Positions 8,241-16,620 of a stretch of 64,000 bases of DNA are shown piece by piece. The position numbers were made by a program, and so were the translations under genes. The number at the start of each line of letters is the position of its first letter. Positions within the stretch are counted from its first letter, which is position 1. The notes beneath the pieces are model-generated. The model was not told the origin of the DNA. It saw only the letters and a program-made list of their open reading frames with translations, and ran no database searches. Source of the DNA: Bacteroidota bacterium (GTDB lineage: Bacteria > Bacteroidota > Bacteroidia > Chitinophagales > Saprospiraceae); NCBI GenBank assembly GCA_030147525.1, contig JASBVF010000040.1:124001-188000 (forward strand). The letters are read 5' to 3'.

Positions 8241-11200
8241 TCAATCATCCAACTCCTCAATCTCCTCCTCCGCAAAGCTGTCCACCCGTTCCTGGTGTTT
8301 TAAAAACCTGCACCACGAGCAGTTCGGCTCGCCGCAGCCTTCGTAAAATTCCTGCCGCATGATTTTTCCGTAGGTGTCTTTGATCAGGTTTTTCACAAAA
8401 ACCACATCTTCCGACTGGAAAATGATGCGGCGACTGAGGAATTCGCCCTTGTTGTCCGGATCGAGGTAGCTGATTTCGCCGCTCACGATCCGGTGCGAGT
8501 TGTTGCGCCAGTTTTCGTACAAAATTTTATAAAAATGCAGTTGCAGCCAGTAGTTGCCGCCCTGCGGTTTTTTCTCTGTCGGGCCTTTCATTTTGGCGGC
8601 GTCATGGCTGCCGGTTTTATAGTCGAGGATGTGGGCTTCCAGTTTTTCCCGCAGTTCCAGCCGGTCGATGACGCCGGTTAGCGGTACGCCGTCCAGTTCC
8701 ACGTTGCGGACTTCCTTCTCCACTTCCACGTTTTTCGGCCAGTTAGCGATGTTTTGACCGACGTAACTTTCCAGGTGAAGCCTGCCCAATTCCATCCGCC
8801 GGTCGAATTCTTTTTTGCTGAAAAAACCCTGAAACTGCCGCATTTTATTTTCAAAAAACCACATAAAATCCGCCACCGGCGGGAATTTCCGTTCGCCCCG
8901 TGAACGCAGCATTTTTTCAAAACCCAGTTGCAGCGCATCGTGCATCGCCAGACCGAAGTACGCCGATTCGCTCGCCAGTACCGGCACCCGCAACACATTT
9001 TCAAAATAAAAACTCAGCGGGCAGCGCAGGTACTTGTTCATCGACGACACACTCAGGGTGAAGTTTTCCAGCAGCGCCTGAACCGCTTCCCGGTCTTGCT
9101 GCGCAATGGCAGGTTTCACCTCCAGCAGCAGCGTGGCTTGGGCATCCAAAACAGCAGGGAGGGCAGCGGCTTTCGGTTGGATTTCAACTTCCGTATCCGC
9201 CAGTATTTCATCGATGAAAACGGCCCGCTGCAAGTCCTTTTCGTCGTCGTCCTGGGCGGCGTAGGAAATGTGGAGCGACTCTTTCGCCCTCGTCATGGCC
9301 ACATAAAACAGCCGGCGGCGGGCTTCTTCTGCATCCGCCTCTCCACTCAGCGTCAGCGTGTCGGGGAAGGGAAACAGGTAGCCGCCGGTGCGGTTGTTCG
9401 GCTCCCAGTTGTCCTTCACGCAATCGAGCAGGAAAACTTTTTGAAATTCGAGGCCTTTCGAGCCGTGGGCTGTAACGAGATTGACAGCAGTCTGTCCGCT
9501 GCCTGTTGCGGCCTGCCCACTGCTCACTGTCAGCTGAATCCGGTTGGCGTCCATGTTTTTGAAAATATCGAGCAGACGGGCCAGCGTCAGCCGTGGATTC
9601 CGGTCAGTTTCTTTTTTGATGAAATTCGTGAAGGTGAACAGCACCTGGATCAGCCATTCTTTCTCTTCGCCTGCCAGCACGTTGCGAAGCAAACCGCTGC
9701 GATTGATGAGCCGCTCGACGAAGGCCGGCAGCGAAAGGTTGGCGTATTCGCCGAGCATGAATTCCAGAAAACCGGAGAGATCAGCGATGGCGCTGGGGTT
9801 TTCCAGTTTTATTTTTTTCAAAAAACGCCGGTCAGCGATCAGGTTTCGCCAGAGTGGCGGCTTGCCGCTTTTCGATTTGGCGTTCGGAGCGATGGCCAGC
9901 GCCAACCGGGCCAGGTCGTGGGGCGGTATTTTAAAAAAATCGAAATGCATGATGCGGAACAGCAGATGCTCGCCGCTGTAAGGCCGTCCGTGTTCGGCGT
10001 GGAGGTATTCGAGCAGTGTGCGCAGGTTCTGGATCAACGGCAGGTCGAGGATGTTCGTGCTGCGGCGGGTGCGGAATGGAATGCCTTTTTTGCCCAGTAA
10101 CTCCATCAGGCGGCGGCTTTGGCGGTGCTTCGCAAAAATGACCGCCACCTCGTCGAGCGGGAAGCCGTCGAGCATCAGTTGTTCGATCTGGTTCACGATG
10201 TCCACTTCTTCGCTCAGGCGGCTGGGGTACTCAGCTACGACGGGCCGCACGTGTACCCCGGCGAATTCCTCGTTTTTGGCCGTCAGGATTTTTTCAATTC
10301 CCAATTCCCTGAGGTTGTGGACGATACGTATTTCGTTCCGCCGGATGAGCGCCCCCGACGTGTCGAGGATGTGCTGCGAGGAGCGGTAATTTTCTTTTAA
10401 AATTACCAGCTTCAGTCCTTCCCGGTAGTTGTCGTAAAAATCAGTCAGGTTCTTCAATCTCGCCCCCTGGAACTCGTAGATCGACTGGTCGTCGTCGCCG
10501 ACGATGAACACGTTGGGGCTGTCCCAGAATTCGATCAGGCGGTGAAGCACCTCGTTCTGGGCGCCGTTCGTGTCCTGGTATTCGTCCACAAGGAAGTAGA
10601 GGTACTGCTCCTGGTAGCGGGCGAGTAGCGCCGGAAAATCCCGGAAAGCCCGAAGCACCCACAGGATCATGTCCTCGTAGTCGTAGCGGCGGGCCTCCTG
10701 CATCAGTTGTTCGAAGCGGGGAAACAGCGAAACGGCAGAGCGCAGGCGCTCCATTTTGACCTGCCTGTCTTCAAGTTGGGCGGTTTTAAGGTCGCCTTTT
10801 TTGAAATTTTTCCCATTGACTTTGTAGATAAACTCATCTCGGTTGGGCAGGTCATCGAGATATTCGGTGATTTTTTTGTCGACGAACTCCGGCGTCCAGT
10901 TTTCCGACTTCATCTGGCGGAAGAGGTTCTGGAGGTGATTTTCATAAAAATAAATATTCGAGCGGCCCTTGACCAGCGGGTGCTGCAGGGGCAGTTCGTC
11001 GAGCAGCCGGCGGATGATTTCCACCCGTTCGAGGTCGCTCAGCGGCTCCAGATCCCGGCGGCCGAAGAGTTCGATATTGTCCTGGATGATCGTGTTGCAA
11101 AACGAGTGGAAGGTGAAAATATGCACCCGGTGACCCTCCGGCCCGATGAGTTCGAGCAGGCGCTGGCGCATGGCCTGCACCCCGGCGTCGGTGAAAGTGA

Positions 11201-11411
11201 GACAGAGAATGTTGTGGGGTTGGGTATCCGTCTTCATCAGGATTCGTCCGATGCGGGCGGCCAGGATGTGCGTCTTGCCTGTGCCCGGCCCGGCGACGAC
11301 GAGGACCGGCCCATCGATGTGCTCAACGGCTTCCCGCTGCGCCGGGTTGAGTCGCTCGAATTCCCGGAGGAAAAGTTGGTTGTATGTCTGGGTGGCCGCT
11401 TTTTCGGGCAT
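8241..11411 (-). CDS. UvrD/Rep-type SF1A helicase fused to a RecB-like iron-sulfur nuclease
   Basis: A 1056-residue DNA repair enzyme. Helicase motifs appear in order: Walker A AGPGTGKTHI (about 36-45), DEYQDTNGAQ and GDDDQSIYEFQGA (near 280-315), TAHGSKGLEFQKVFL, and YVAMTRAKESLHI. The C-terminal 280 residues form a PD-(D/E)XK nuclease with the motif LDYKTG. A cysteine in YLRCPLSFYF before the nuclease core and three in CGEPNCSWC at the end match the layout of AddB/RecB-type nucleases that clamp the fold with a 4Fe-4S cluster. It probably resects or processes double-strand breaks. No AddB-like partner is adjacent. Confidence 0.88.
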   Translation of the reverse strand: MPEKAATQTYNQLFLREFERLNPAQREAVEHIDGPVLVVAGPGTGKTHILAARIGRILMKTDTQPHNILCLTFTDAGVQAMRQRLLELIGPEGHRVHIFTFHSFCNTIIQDNIELFGRRDLEPLSDLERVEIIRRLLDELPLQHPLVKGRSNIYFYENHLQNLFRQMKSENWTPEFVDKKITEYLDDLPNRDEFIYKVNGKNFKKGDLKTAQLEDRQVKMERLRSAVSLFPRFEQLMQEARRYDYEDMILWVLRAFRDFPALLARYQEQYLYFLVDEYQDTNGAQNEVLHRLIEFWDSPNVFIVGDDDQSIYEFQGARLKNLTDFYDNYREGLKLVILKENYRSSQHILDTSGALIRRNEIRIVHNLRELGIEKILTAKNEEFAGVHVRPVVAEYPSRLSEEVDIVNQIEQLMLDGFPLDEVAVIFAKHRQSRRLMELLGKKGIPFRTRRSTNILDLPLIQNLRTLLEYLHAEHGRPYSGEHLLFRIMHFDFFKIPPHDLARLALAIAPNAKSKSGKPPLWRNLIADRRFLKKIKLENPSAIADLSGFLEFMLGEYANLSLPAFVERLINRSGLLRNVLAGEEKEWLIQVLFTFTNFIKKETDRNPRLTLARLLDIFKNMDANRIQLTVSSGQAATGSGQTAVNLVTAHGSKGLEFQKVFLLDCVKDNWEPNNRTGGYLFPFPDTLTLSGEADAEEARRRLFYVAMTRAKESLHISYAAQDDDEKDLQRAVFIDEILADTEVEIQPKAAALPAVLDAQATLLLEVKPAIAQQDREAVQALLENFTLSVSSMNKYLRCPLSFYFENVLRVPVLASESAYFGLAMHDALQLGFEKMLRSRGERKFPPVADFMWFFENKMRQFQGFFSKKEFDRRMELGRLHLESYVGQNIANWPKNVEVEKEVRNVELDGVPLTGVIDRLELREKLEAHILDYKTGSHDAAKMKGPTEKKPQGGNYWLQLHFYKILYENWRNNSHRIVSGEISYLDPDNKGEFLSRRIIFQSEDVVFVKNLIKDTYGKIMRQEFYEGCGEPNCSWCRFLKHQERVDSFAEEEIEELDD

Positions 11412-11478
11412 TTCAAAAATCTTAATGGATCATAAAAATCAGTGTCCCATCCTGTCATGAGGGAACCTTTTCTAACAC

Positions 11479-12405
11479 TCAATCCCTAATTGCCTTTTCA
11501 AAAAACGCCTCCACCTCCTCCCGGCTCATCGGTTTTACCGGGCTGACGATGCGGAAACCCACGAACGGCGAGTCGGGATTCCACCACTTGCTTTTTGGAA
11601 TCTGGGGGTCACGGGCCTGCCAGCGAGGGTCGGATTTTTGACGAAAAGTACAGTTGCACTCGGTGGCGTTGCTGTCGTAAGAGCCGCCCCGAACTGTCCT
11701 CGAATGGCGTTTGACCGGCTGAATCCACGGGTTGACGGCCGCCGCTTCACCCTGGTTTTCAAGGTATGTTTTTTCATAAAAATCGAGCGTCCACTCGGCC
11801 ACGTTGCCGAGCATGTCGTATAGGCCCCAGGCGTTGGGTTTTTTCTGGCCGAGTTCGTGGTATTTTTCAAAGCTGTTTTTGTAATACCAGGCCGTTTCAT
11901 CCAGTGAGCCGCTGCTGCCATTTGCCTTGCAGGCGTACTCCCACTCGGCTTCGGTGGGCAGGCGGTAAAAAACGCCGGTTTTTTCATACAGCCATTTGCA
12001 GTAGCGCAGGGCGGCCTGCTGGGTCATGCTCACGGCGGGAAAGCCGGCCTTGCCCATGCCGTAGGTGTAGTCGATGTACTGCGGTGTGGGGCGGGTGACG
12101 GCATCAGCAGTGTAGGTTTTTTCTGGGTGGGTCGTGGCGTCCGTGTCGTATTCTTTTTGGTAAAAAATGATGAACTCGTCGTAGCTCACCTCGTGGACGC
12201 CGACCCAGAAGCTGTCGAGTTGAACCTGGGGATGGGCTGGGTCTTCAGCACCACCCATCTGGAAAGTGCCGCCGGGTATGAGCGCCAGTTTGAAAGTCAC
12301 CTCCGAGCCGGGAATGGCGTCGGTGCGGGTGGTTTGGGTGAAATTTTTTGAAACAAAGCCAAAAAGTAAAAGGCTGAGGGGGAGGGTTTTGAGAAGAAAA
12401 TTCAT
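11479..12405 (-). CDS. SUMF1-domain secreted protein (FGE-sulfatase fold)
   Basis: 308 residues with an N-terminal signal peptide (FLLKTLPLSLLLFGFVS) and no lipobox cysteine. The rest is one SUMF1/FGE-sulfatase domain: IPGGTFQMGG, LPTEAEWEYACKA, GNVAEWTLDFY, VRGGSYDSNA and FVGFRIV. The fold includes formylglycine-generating enzymes, ergothioneine synthases and the gliding lipoproteins GldJ/GldK. The context does not point to sulfatase activation because no sulfatase lies nearby. I assign the fold with confidence but not the activity. It diverges from the BlaI gene. Confidence 0.85.
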   Translation of the reverse strand: MNFLLKTLPLSLLLFGFVSKNFTQTTRTDAIPGSEVTFKLALIPGGTFQMGGAEDPAHPQVQLDSFWVGVHEVSYDEFIIFYQKEYDTDATTHPEKTYTADAVTRPTPQYIDYTYGMGKAGFPAVSMTQQAALRYCKWLYEKTGVFYRLPTEAEWEYACKANGSSGSLDETAWYYKNSFEKYHELGQKKPNAWGLYDMLGNVAEWTLDFYEKTYLENQGEAAAVNPWIQPVKRHSRTVRGGSYDSNATECNCTFRQKSDPRWQARDPQIPKSKWWNPDSPFVGFRIVSPVKPMSREEVEAFFEKAIRD

Positions 12406-12560
12406 GTTGCCGTTAAAAAATTTGGTGATGCCTCAAAGATAAGATTTACAATCGCTACAATAAAGCTGCCAATAATTATTAAAAAAAAATGATGGAAATT
12501 TAATTTTAAATCTTTGATATCCAATATTTTATAAAAATATAAACGGCAAAATAAGCCTAA

Positions 12561-12578
12561 TAACGTATTTTTACGTTA
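12561..12578. promoter_or_regulatory. Palindromic candidate operator upstream of blaI
   Basis: TAACGTA and TACGTTA are perfect inverted arms separated by TTTT. They lie 17 bases upstream of the -33 element of the blaI promoter, between blaI and the divergent SUMF1 gene. BlaI/MecI repressors bind short inverted repeats at their own promoters, so autoregulation is plausible. Confidence 0.5.
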
Positions 12579-12594
12579 AAAAACTAAAAAAATA

Positions 12595-12626
12595 GTTGCT
12601 TGGCCAGAATTTTCAATATACCTTTG
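12595..12626 (+). promoter_or_regulatory. Bacteroidota-type promoter of blaI
   Basis: A -33 TTG at 12595-12597 and a -7 element TACCTTTG at 12619-12626 are separated by 21 bases. This matches the Bacteroidota consensus TTG...TAnnTTTG. The transcript would start near 12632, about 24 bases before the ATG. Confidence 0.7.
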
Positions 12627-12655
12627 CTTCTGTTCAACCAAAAATTCTGAAACAC

Positions 12656-13021
12656 ATGACACAATTGACAAAAGCGGAAGAGGAGATCATGCACGTCATC
12701 TGGCGGCTGGAGCGGTGCCTGGTCAGCGACATCCTGCCCATCGTAGAGGAGCAGCGGGGTGAAAAAGTGCCGCAAAGCACCATCTCCTCCATCGTTCGCA
12801 TCCTGGAAGGCAAGGGCTTTGTCTCGCACAAGGCTTACGGTCGCACCTACGAATATTTCCCCATTATTTCAAAAGACGATTACACCAAATCCAGTCTGAA
12901 AAAACTGGTGTCCGACTACTTCGAAGGCTCCATGAACAACCTCGTTTCCTTCCTCGTCAAGGAAGAGAAAATTGACGTGGACGAGTTGTCGGATTTGATT
13001 GAAAAAATGAAAGATGCTTGA
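12656..13021 (+). CDS. blaI: BlaI/MecI/CopY-family transcriptional repressor
   Basis: A 121-residue winged-helix repressor. LTKAEEEIMHVIW at the start, QSTISSIVRILEGKGFV and YEYFPIISKDDY match the family; the C-terminal helices serve as dimerisation domain. I chose the ATG at 12656; an in-frame TTG at 12596 would add 20 residues that overlap the promoter and do not look conserved. A BlaR1-like protease gene follows 100 bases downstream, which is the classical sensor-repressor pair. The physiological inducer need not be a beta-lactam. Confidence 0.9.
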   Translation: MTQLTKAEEEIMHVIWRLERCLVSDILPIVEEQRGEKVPQSTISSIVRILEGKGFVSHKAYGRTYEYFPIISKDDYTKSSLKKLVSDYFEGSMNNLVSFLVKEEKIDVDELSDLIEKMKDA

Positions 13022-13105
13022 TGGGTTTGAGGAGTTTGATTTGTTTGACGAGTTTGATTCGCACCTCGAACGCTTCAAACTCCTCAAACAAATCACACCC
13101 ATCAA
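13018..13105. repeat. Long imperfect palindrome between blaI and the blaR1-like gene
   Basis: The left arm TTGATGGGTTTGAGGAGTTTG begins inside the blaI stop and pairs in part with TCAAACTCCTCAAAC and CACCCATCAA at 13075-13105. The arms are built from repeats of GAGTTTGA and its complement. It nearly fills the spacer and would form a large hairpin between two co-transcribed genes. Confidence 0.6.
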
Positions 13106-13120
13106 ACAAAACCAAAGAAA

Positions 13121-15103
13121 ATGCTAAGCTATCTACTCGAAGTCACCCTCTGCTGGGCGGTTTTTTACCTGCTCTACCATTTGCTCCTGGGCAAGGAAAC
13201 GTTCTTCCGTCTCAACCGCTGGTACCTGCTGGGCACGGCACTGCTCGGGCTGATCATCCCTGCCATCGAATTTGATTTGGCTCCGGTGGTCGAACCACAG
13301 ATTTATTATCTCCAACCCATCACCATCGGCGTGGAACAACTGGAAACGGTGATCGTCACCGCCACCGGGCAGGAGCAGGGTTTTGACTTTTGGCAAATGC
13401 TCGTGTGGATTTATTGGGTTGGCGTGGCGGTTGCCACAGCGAGGTTCGGCTATGGTTTAAAGCAAATTTTGAAACTCTACCGGGCGGGAAAAATTGCGCC
13501 AGGGAAAGGCTATCGATTCGTTACGACGCCGGCGCCGCATGTGCCGTTTTCCTTTTTCAAAAACCTGTTCTGGAGTCAAAAATTTGAGGTGGATGAAACG
13601 GACCGGCAGAGCATCATCCGCCACGAGGAGGCGCATATTTTCCAATGGCACAGCCTCGACGTGGTTGTACTCGAACTGGCAGGTATTTTCCTCTGGTGCA
13701 GCCCCTTCGTTTACCTTTATAAAAAAGCTATAAAAACTACCCACGAATACCTCGCCGACGCTTACGTTACGGAGGGTTTTTCAAAAAAACAATACGGCCG
13801 TTTGTTACTCAGGCAGTCGCAGCCGGAGGGACGCCTCTGGCAACGGCAGATTGCCATTTCCAATTCGCTTTTTTCTTCACAATTAAAAAAACGTATTGTT
13901 ATGATGACTAAAAACAAATCATCGCAGCGGGCTTCGCTGAAGTACCTCGCTGTGCTGCCTGCGCTGGCCATGCTGTTCCTGGCTTTTTCTTTTACGCAAA
14001 AAAACGGCGCCGGCCTGACTGCTCCCGAAACGACCATCGTCGCCGACACTCTACCTGAGGGCGAAGTTTACAAAGTGGTCGAGGAAATGCCCCGCTTCCC
14101 CGGTTGCGAGGAAATCACTGATGCCGCCGAACGTGAAAAATGCGCCCAGACGAAAATGCTGGAATTCATTTTTAAAAACATCAAATACCCGGCTGAGGCC
14201 AGAAAAAATGGCGTGGAAGGCATGAGCGTCGTGAAATTTATCGTCGAAAAAGACGGCTCCATCTCCGAAGCTGAAACCGTCCGTACCATCGGCAGCGGCT
14301 GCGACGAGGAAGTCCTGAAAGTCGTTTACATGATGCCCAAATGGATTCCTGGCAAGCAAAGCGGCAAGCCCGTCCGGACGCAGTTCATGCTGCCGGTGAA
14401 ATTCAAACTGGACGCTGAAGCACCAAAGAATGAGCACCAGGCAAAGCAAGCGGAAGAGATTTTTAAAGTGGTGGAGCAAATGCCAGTTTTCGCCGGGTGC
14501 GAATCTGCCGAAAACAAGGACGCCTGCTCAAAGGAAAAACTTTTCGCCTTCATTTTTGAAAACATGAAATACCCCGAGGCTGCTAAAAAAGCAGAGGTGG
14601 AAGGTATGGTTGTCGTCAAATTTGTCGTTGCAAAAGATGGTTCCGTCCAGGATGCAGCTGTCGTTAAAGGTATCGGTGGCGGCTGCGACGAGGAGGCAAT
14701 GCGGGTCGTAAACGCCATGCCGAATTGGGAGGCGGGCAGACAACATGGTAAAGCGATTAGTGTCGAGATGTCCCTGCCGTTCAAATTTGCCCTCCCTAAA
14801 ACAGAAGGACAACCGTCGGTTCATGCTTCTCCGGAAGTGATCCGTTTCGACGTGTATCCCAACCCTTCCGGCGAGGATGGGTTTTATTTGAAATACAAAA
14901 CCAAACCCGGCCAGCTCGTTATCCGAGTGACTGACCTCACGGGAAAGTTATTGAAAGAAATTCCGGTTGGCCAGTACGATGGCTCCCTCCAAACCACACA
15001 GGTGACCGGCATTTTTGAAAAAAATGAAGCAAAAAGAAACGTTCACGTCAGTCTTTACCTCGATGGAAAGCTTGTAGAAAGTACGACTGTCGTCATGCAG
15101 TGA
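13121..15103 (+). CDS. BlaR1-like M56 metallopeptidase fused to two TonB C-terminal domains and a T9SS-CTD-like tail
   Basis: 660 residues. The N-terminal third is an M56 membrane peptidase with membrane segments near residues 1-20, 30-50 and 95-115 and the zinc motif RHEEAHIFQWHSLD at about 166-179. After a membrane helix (LAVLPALAMLFLAFSFT) come two TonB C-terminal repeats (MPRFPGCEE..., MPVFAGCES...), each with YP-A-K, VEGM-VVKF and GGCDEE-type motifs. The last 80 residues (FDVYPNPSGEDGFYLKY) resemble a T9SS sorting domain. In the family the peptidase inactivates BlaI after sensing an envelope signal. M56-TonB fusions are known in Bacteroidota, but the doubled TonB domain plus the tail is unusual. 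Confidence 0.85.
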   Translation: MLSYLLEVTLCWAVFYLLYHLLLGKETFFRLNRWYLLGTALLGLIIPAIEFDLAPVVEPQIYYLQPITIGVEQLETVIVTATGQEQGFDFWQMLVWIYWVGVAVATARFGYGLKQILKLYRAGKIAPGKGYRFVTTPAPHVPFSFFKNLFWSQKFEVDETDRQSIIRHEEAHIFQWHSLDVVVLELAGIFLWCSPFVYLYKKAIKTTHEYLADAYVTEGFSKKQYGRLLLRQSQPEGRLWQRQIAISNSLFSSQLKKRIVMMTKNKSSQRASLKYLAVLPALAMLFLAFSFTQKNGAGLTAPETTIVADTLPEGEVYKVVEEMPRFPGCEEITDAAEREKCAQTKMLEFIFKNIKYPAEARKNGVEGMSVVKFIVEKDGSISEAETVRTIGSGCDEEVLKVVYMMPKWIPGKQSGKPVRTQFMLPVKFKLDAEAPKNEHQAKQAEEIFKVVEQMPVFAGCESAENKDACSKEKLFAFIFENMKYPEAAKKAEVEGMVVVKFVVAKDGSVQDAAVVKGIGGGCDEEAMRVVNAMPNWEAGRQHGKAISVEMSLPFKFALPKTEGQPSVHASPEVIRFDVYPNPSGEDGFYLKYKTKPGQLVIRVTDLTGKLLKEIPVGQYDGSLQTTQVTGIFEKNEAKRNVHVSLYLDGKLVESTTVVMQ

Positions 15104-15114
15104 CAGTTGAATAA

Positions 15115-15165
15115 AGTTTGACGCACAGCATCTCCGGTCAAAAGTGCCGTGCGTCAAACTTTTTT
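15115..15165 (+). terminator. Intrinsic terminator after the blaR1-like gene
   Basis: AGTTTGACGCAC (15115-15126) pairs perfectly with GTGCGTCAAACT (15149-15160), followed by TTTTT. It ends the blaI/blaR1 unit just before the Nudix gene. Confidence 0.85.
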
Positions 15166-15187
15166 CCCCGCCGGGCATTTCTTTTCC

Positions 15188-15823
15188 ATGCCGCATAATT
15201 TTATCCAACAGCTCCAGCAAAAATTACGACACCCGCTCCCGGGCCGTGATGCCCAACTCAAGATGGCGCACATTACCCGCCGCCTGTACGTTGAGGCACC
15301 AAAGGAAGCACGTCAGGCCGCCGTGCTCGCTACATTGTTTCAAAAAAATGAAGAATGGCACGTCGTGTTCATCGAAAGGAATGCCAACGACCGGGATCAC
15401 CACGGTGGACAGATCAGTTTTCCCGGTGGCAAATATGAGCCAGGCGACGGCTCCCTGCTTTTTACGGCGTTGCGGGAGACGGAGGAGGAAATCGGCATTT
15501 CAAAAAGCGATGTAAAAATTCTTGGCGGCCTGACGGATTTGTACATTCCGGTCAGCAATTTTCAGGTGCATCCATTCGTCGGTTATCTTGACTACCAGCC
15601 GGAGTATCGCCTGCAACTGGAGGAAGTCAGCGGTGTACTCGAAGTGCCGGTTGCTGTTTTTCATCGAAATGACATCCGCAAAACCACCGATATCCGTATC
15701 AGCCGGCAGCTTACCCTCCGGAATGTTCCCTACTTCGAGGTGGAGGGTAAAATTTTGTGGGGCGCCACCGCCATGATGATGGCAGAGCTGGTGGAACTGC
15801 TAACCGTCGTGCCGGTGGATTGA
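15188..15823 (+). CDS. Nudix hydrolase, CoA pyrophosphatase (NudL) type
   Basis: 211 residues. The region GGQISFPGGKYEPGD followed by ALRETEEEIGI contains the UPF0035/CoA-diphosphatase signature merged with the Nudix box (GX5EX7REUXEEXGU). Family members cleave CoA or oxidised CoA to phosphopantetheine and 3',5'-ADP. I chose the ATG at 15188; the in-frame codons upstream overlap the terminator of the previous gene. A conserved VHPFVGYLDY segment follows the Nudix box. Confidence 0.88.
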   Translation: MPHNFIQQLQQKLRHPLPGRDAQLKMAHITRRLYVEAPKEARQAAVLATLFQKNEEWHVVFIERNANDRDHHGGQISFPGGKYEPGDGSLLFTALRETEEEIGISKSDVKILGGLTDLYIPVSNFQVHPFVGYLDYQPEYRLQLEEVSGVLEVPVAVFHRNDIRKTTDIRISRQLTLRNVPYFEVEGKILWGATAMMMAELVELLTVVPVD

Positions 15824-16051
15824 TTGTCAGCCTGACCGGCTGAAGACTGCAAGACTGCCTGCTATTTATCGACGCATCCCTACGGCTCGTCAACTCTTTT
15901 TTTCATTTCGGTCAAATACCCTGATTTTGCCTGAACTTGATTGCTATCTGGGAAGTTGTTATTATTGATTTTACTTGCGAGCATCATAAATGACAGGCTT
16001 TCTGCGTTTTGTGCAGCAAATTTTTAAACCGACAAACGACTATTCCGAAAC

Positions 16052-16522
16052 ATGCCTTATCGTAAAACCGCCAATTTCCGTTTTGATTCCATTGCCAGCC
16101 TTTTGCTGCTGATCGCCTTTTTTGTAGCGCTTTTTTTCATTGTCCGGGGCGTTTTCATTGTCCTGACTTACGCAGCGCCGGTGCTGTTGATCGCCGCTTT
16201 CATCATTGACCGCTCCGTGGTGATCAACTATGTAAAATGGCTCGGCGGCCTCGTAAAATCCAACCCGTTGCTGGGCATCGCCGCCATCATTTTGTCGCTC
16301 GTAGGCTACGTGATTGTTTTTCCCTACTTATTTTTAAAAGCTATTTTTAAAAAGAAAATAAAAGACGTACAACAGAAATACGAACGTGAACAACAGGGCG
16401 AACTGATTGATTTTGAGGAAATTGAGAGCAAGCCCAACTTCGAGGAAAGGCTGGAGCTCCCCCGTGTTGAAAAACGCAAACCCCAGGAAAAACGTAGCGA
16501 ATACGATCAACTGTTTGACTGA
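16052..16522 (+). CDS. Small membrane protein of unknown function
   Basis: 156 residues. Three hydrophobic segments are visible at about 13-35, 38-52 and 72-95 (SLLLLIAFFVALFFIVRGVF, LTYAAPVLLIAAFIID, LLGIAAIILSLVGYVIVFPY). They are followed by a basic then acidic cytoplasmic tail ending in EKRSEYDQLFD. I do not recognise a named family. It stands alone between the Nudix gene and the pyruvate-kinase homologue. The ATG at 16052 gives a plausible positive-inside start. Confidence 0.75.
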   Translation: MPYRKTANFRFDSIASLLLLIAFFVALFFIVRGVFIVLTYAAPVLLIAAFIIDRSVVINYVKWLGGLVKSNPLLGIAAIILSLVGYVIVFPYLFLKAIFKKKIKDVQQKYEREQQGELIDFEEIESKPNFEERLELPRVEKRKPQEKRSEYDQLFD

Positions 16523-16620
16523 CCCGGGCCTTTGTACTAAATTTAACCATTTCCTAATGTTCAATTGCCCTGTTCCTGTTTGCAAGCACGTCATCTTGCA
16601 GGTCAAAATACATCGTGAAC

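Noticed and set aside
8928-10100. Long (390-codon) plus-strand open frame
   Set aside because: It lies entirely opposite the helicase-nuclease gene and its residue composition is that of an antisense shadow.
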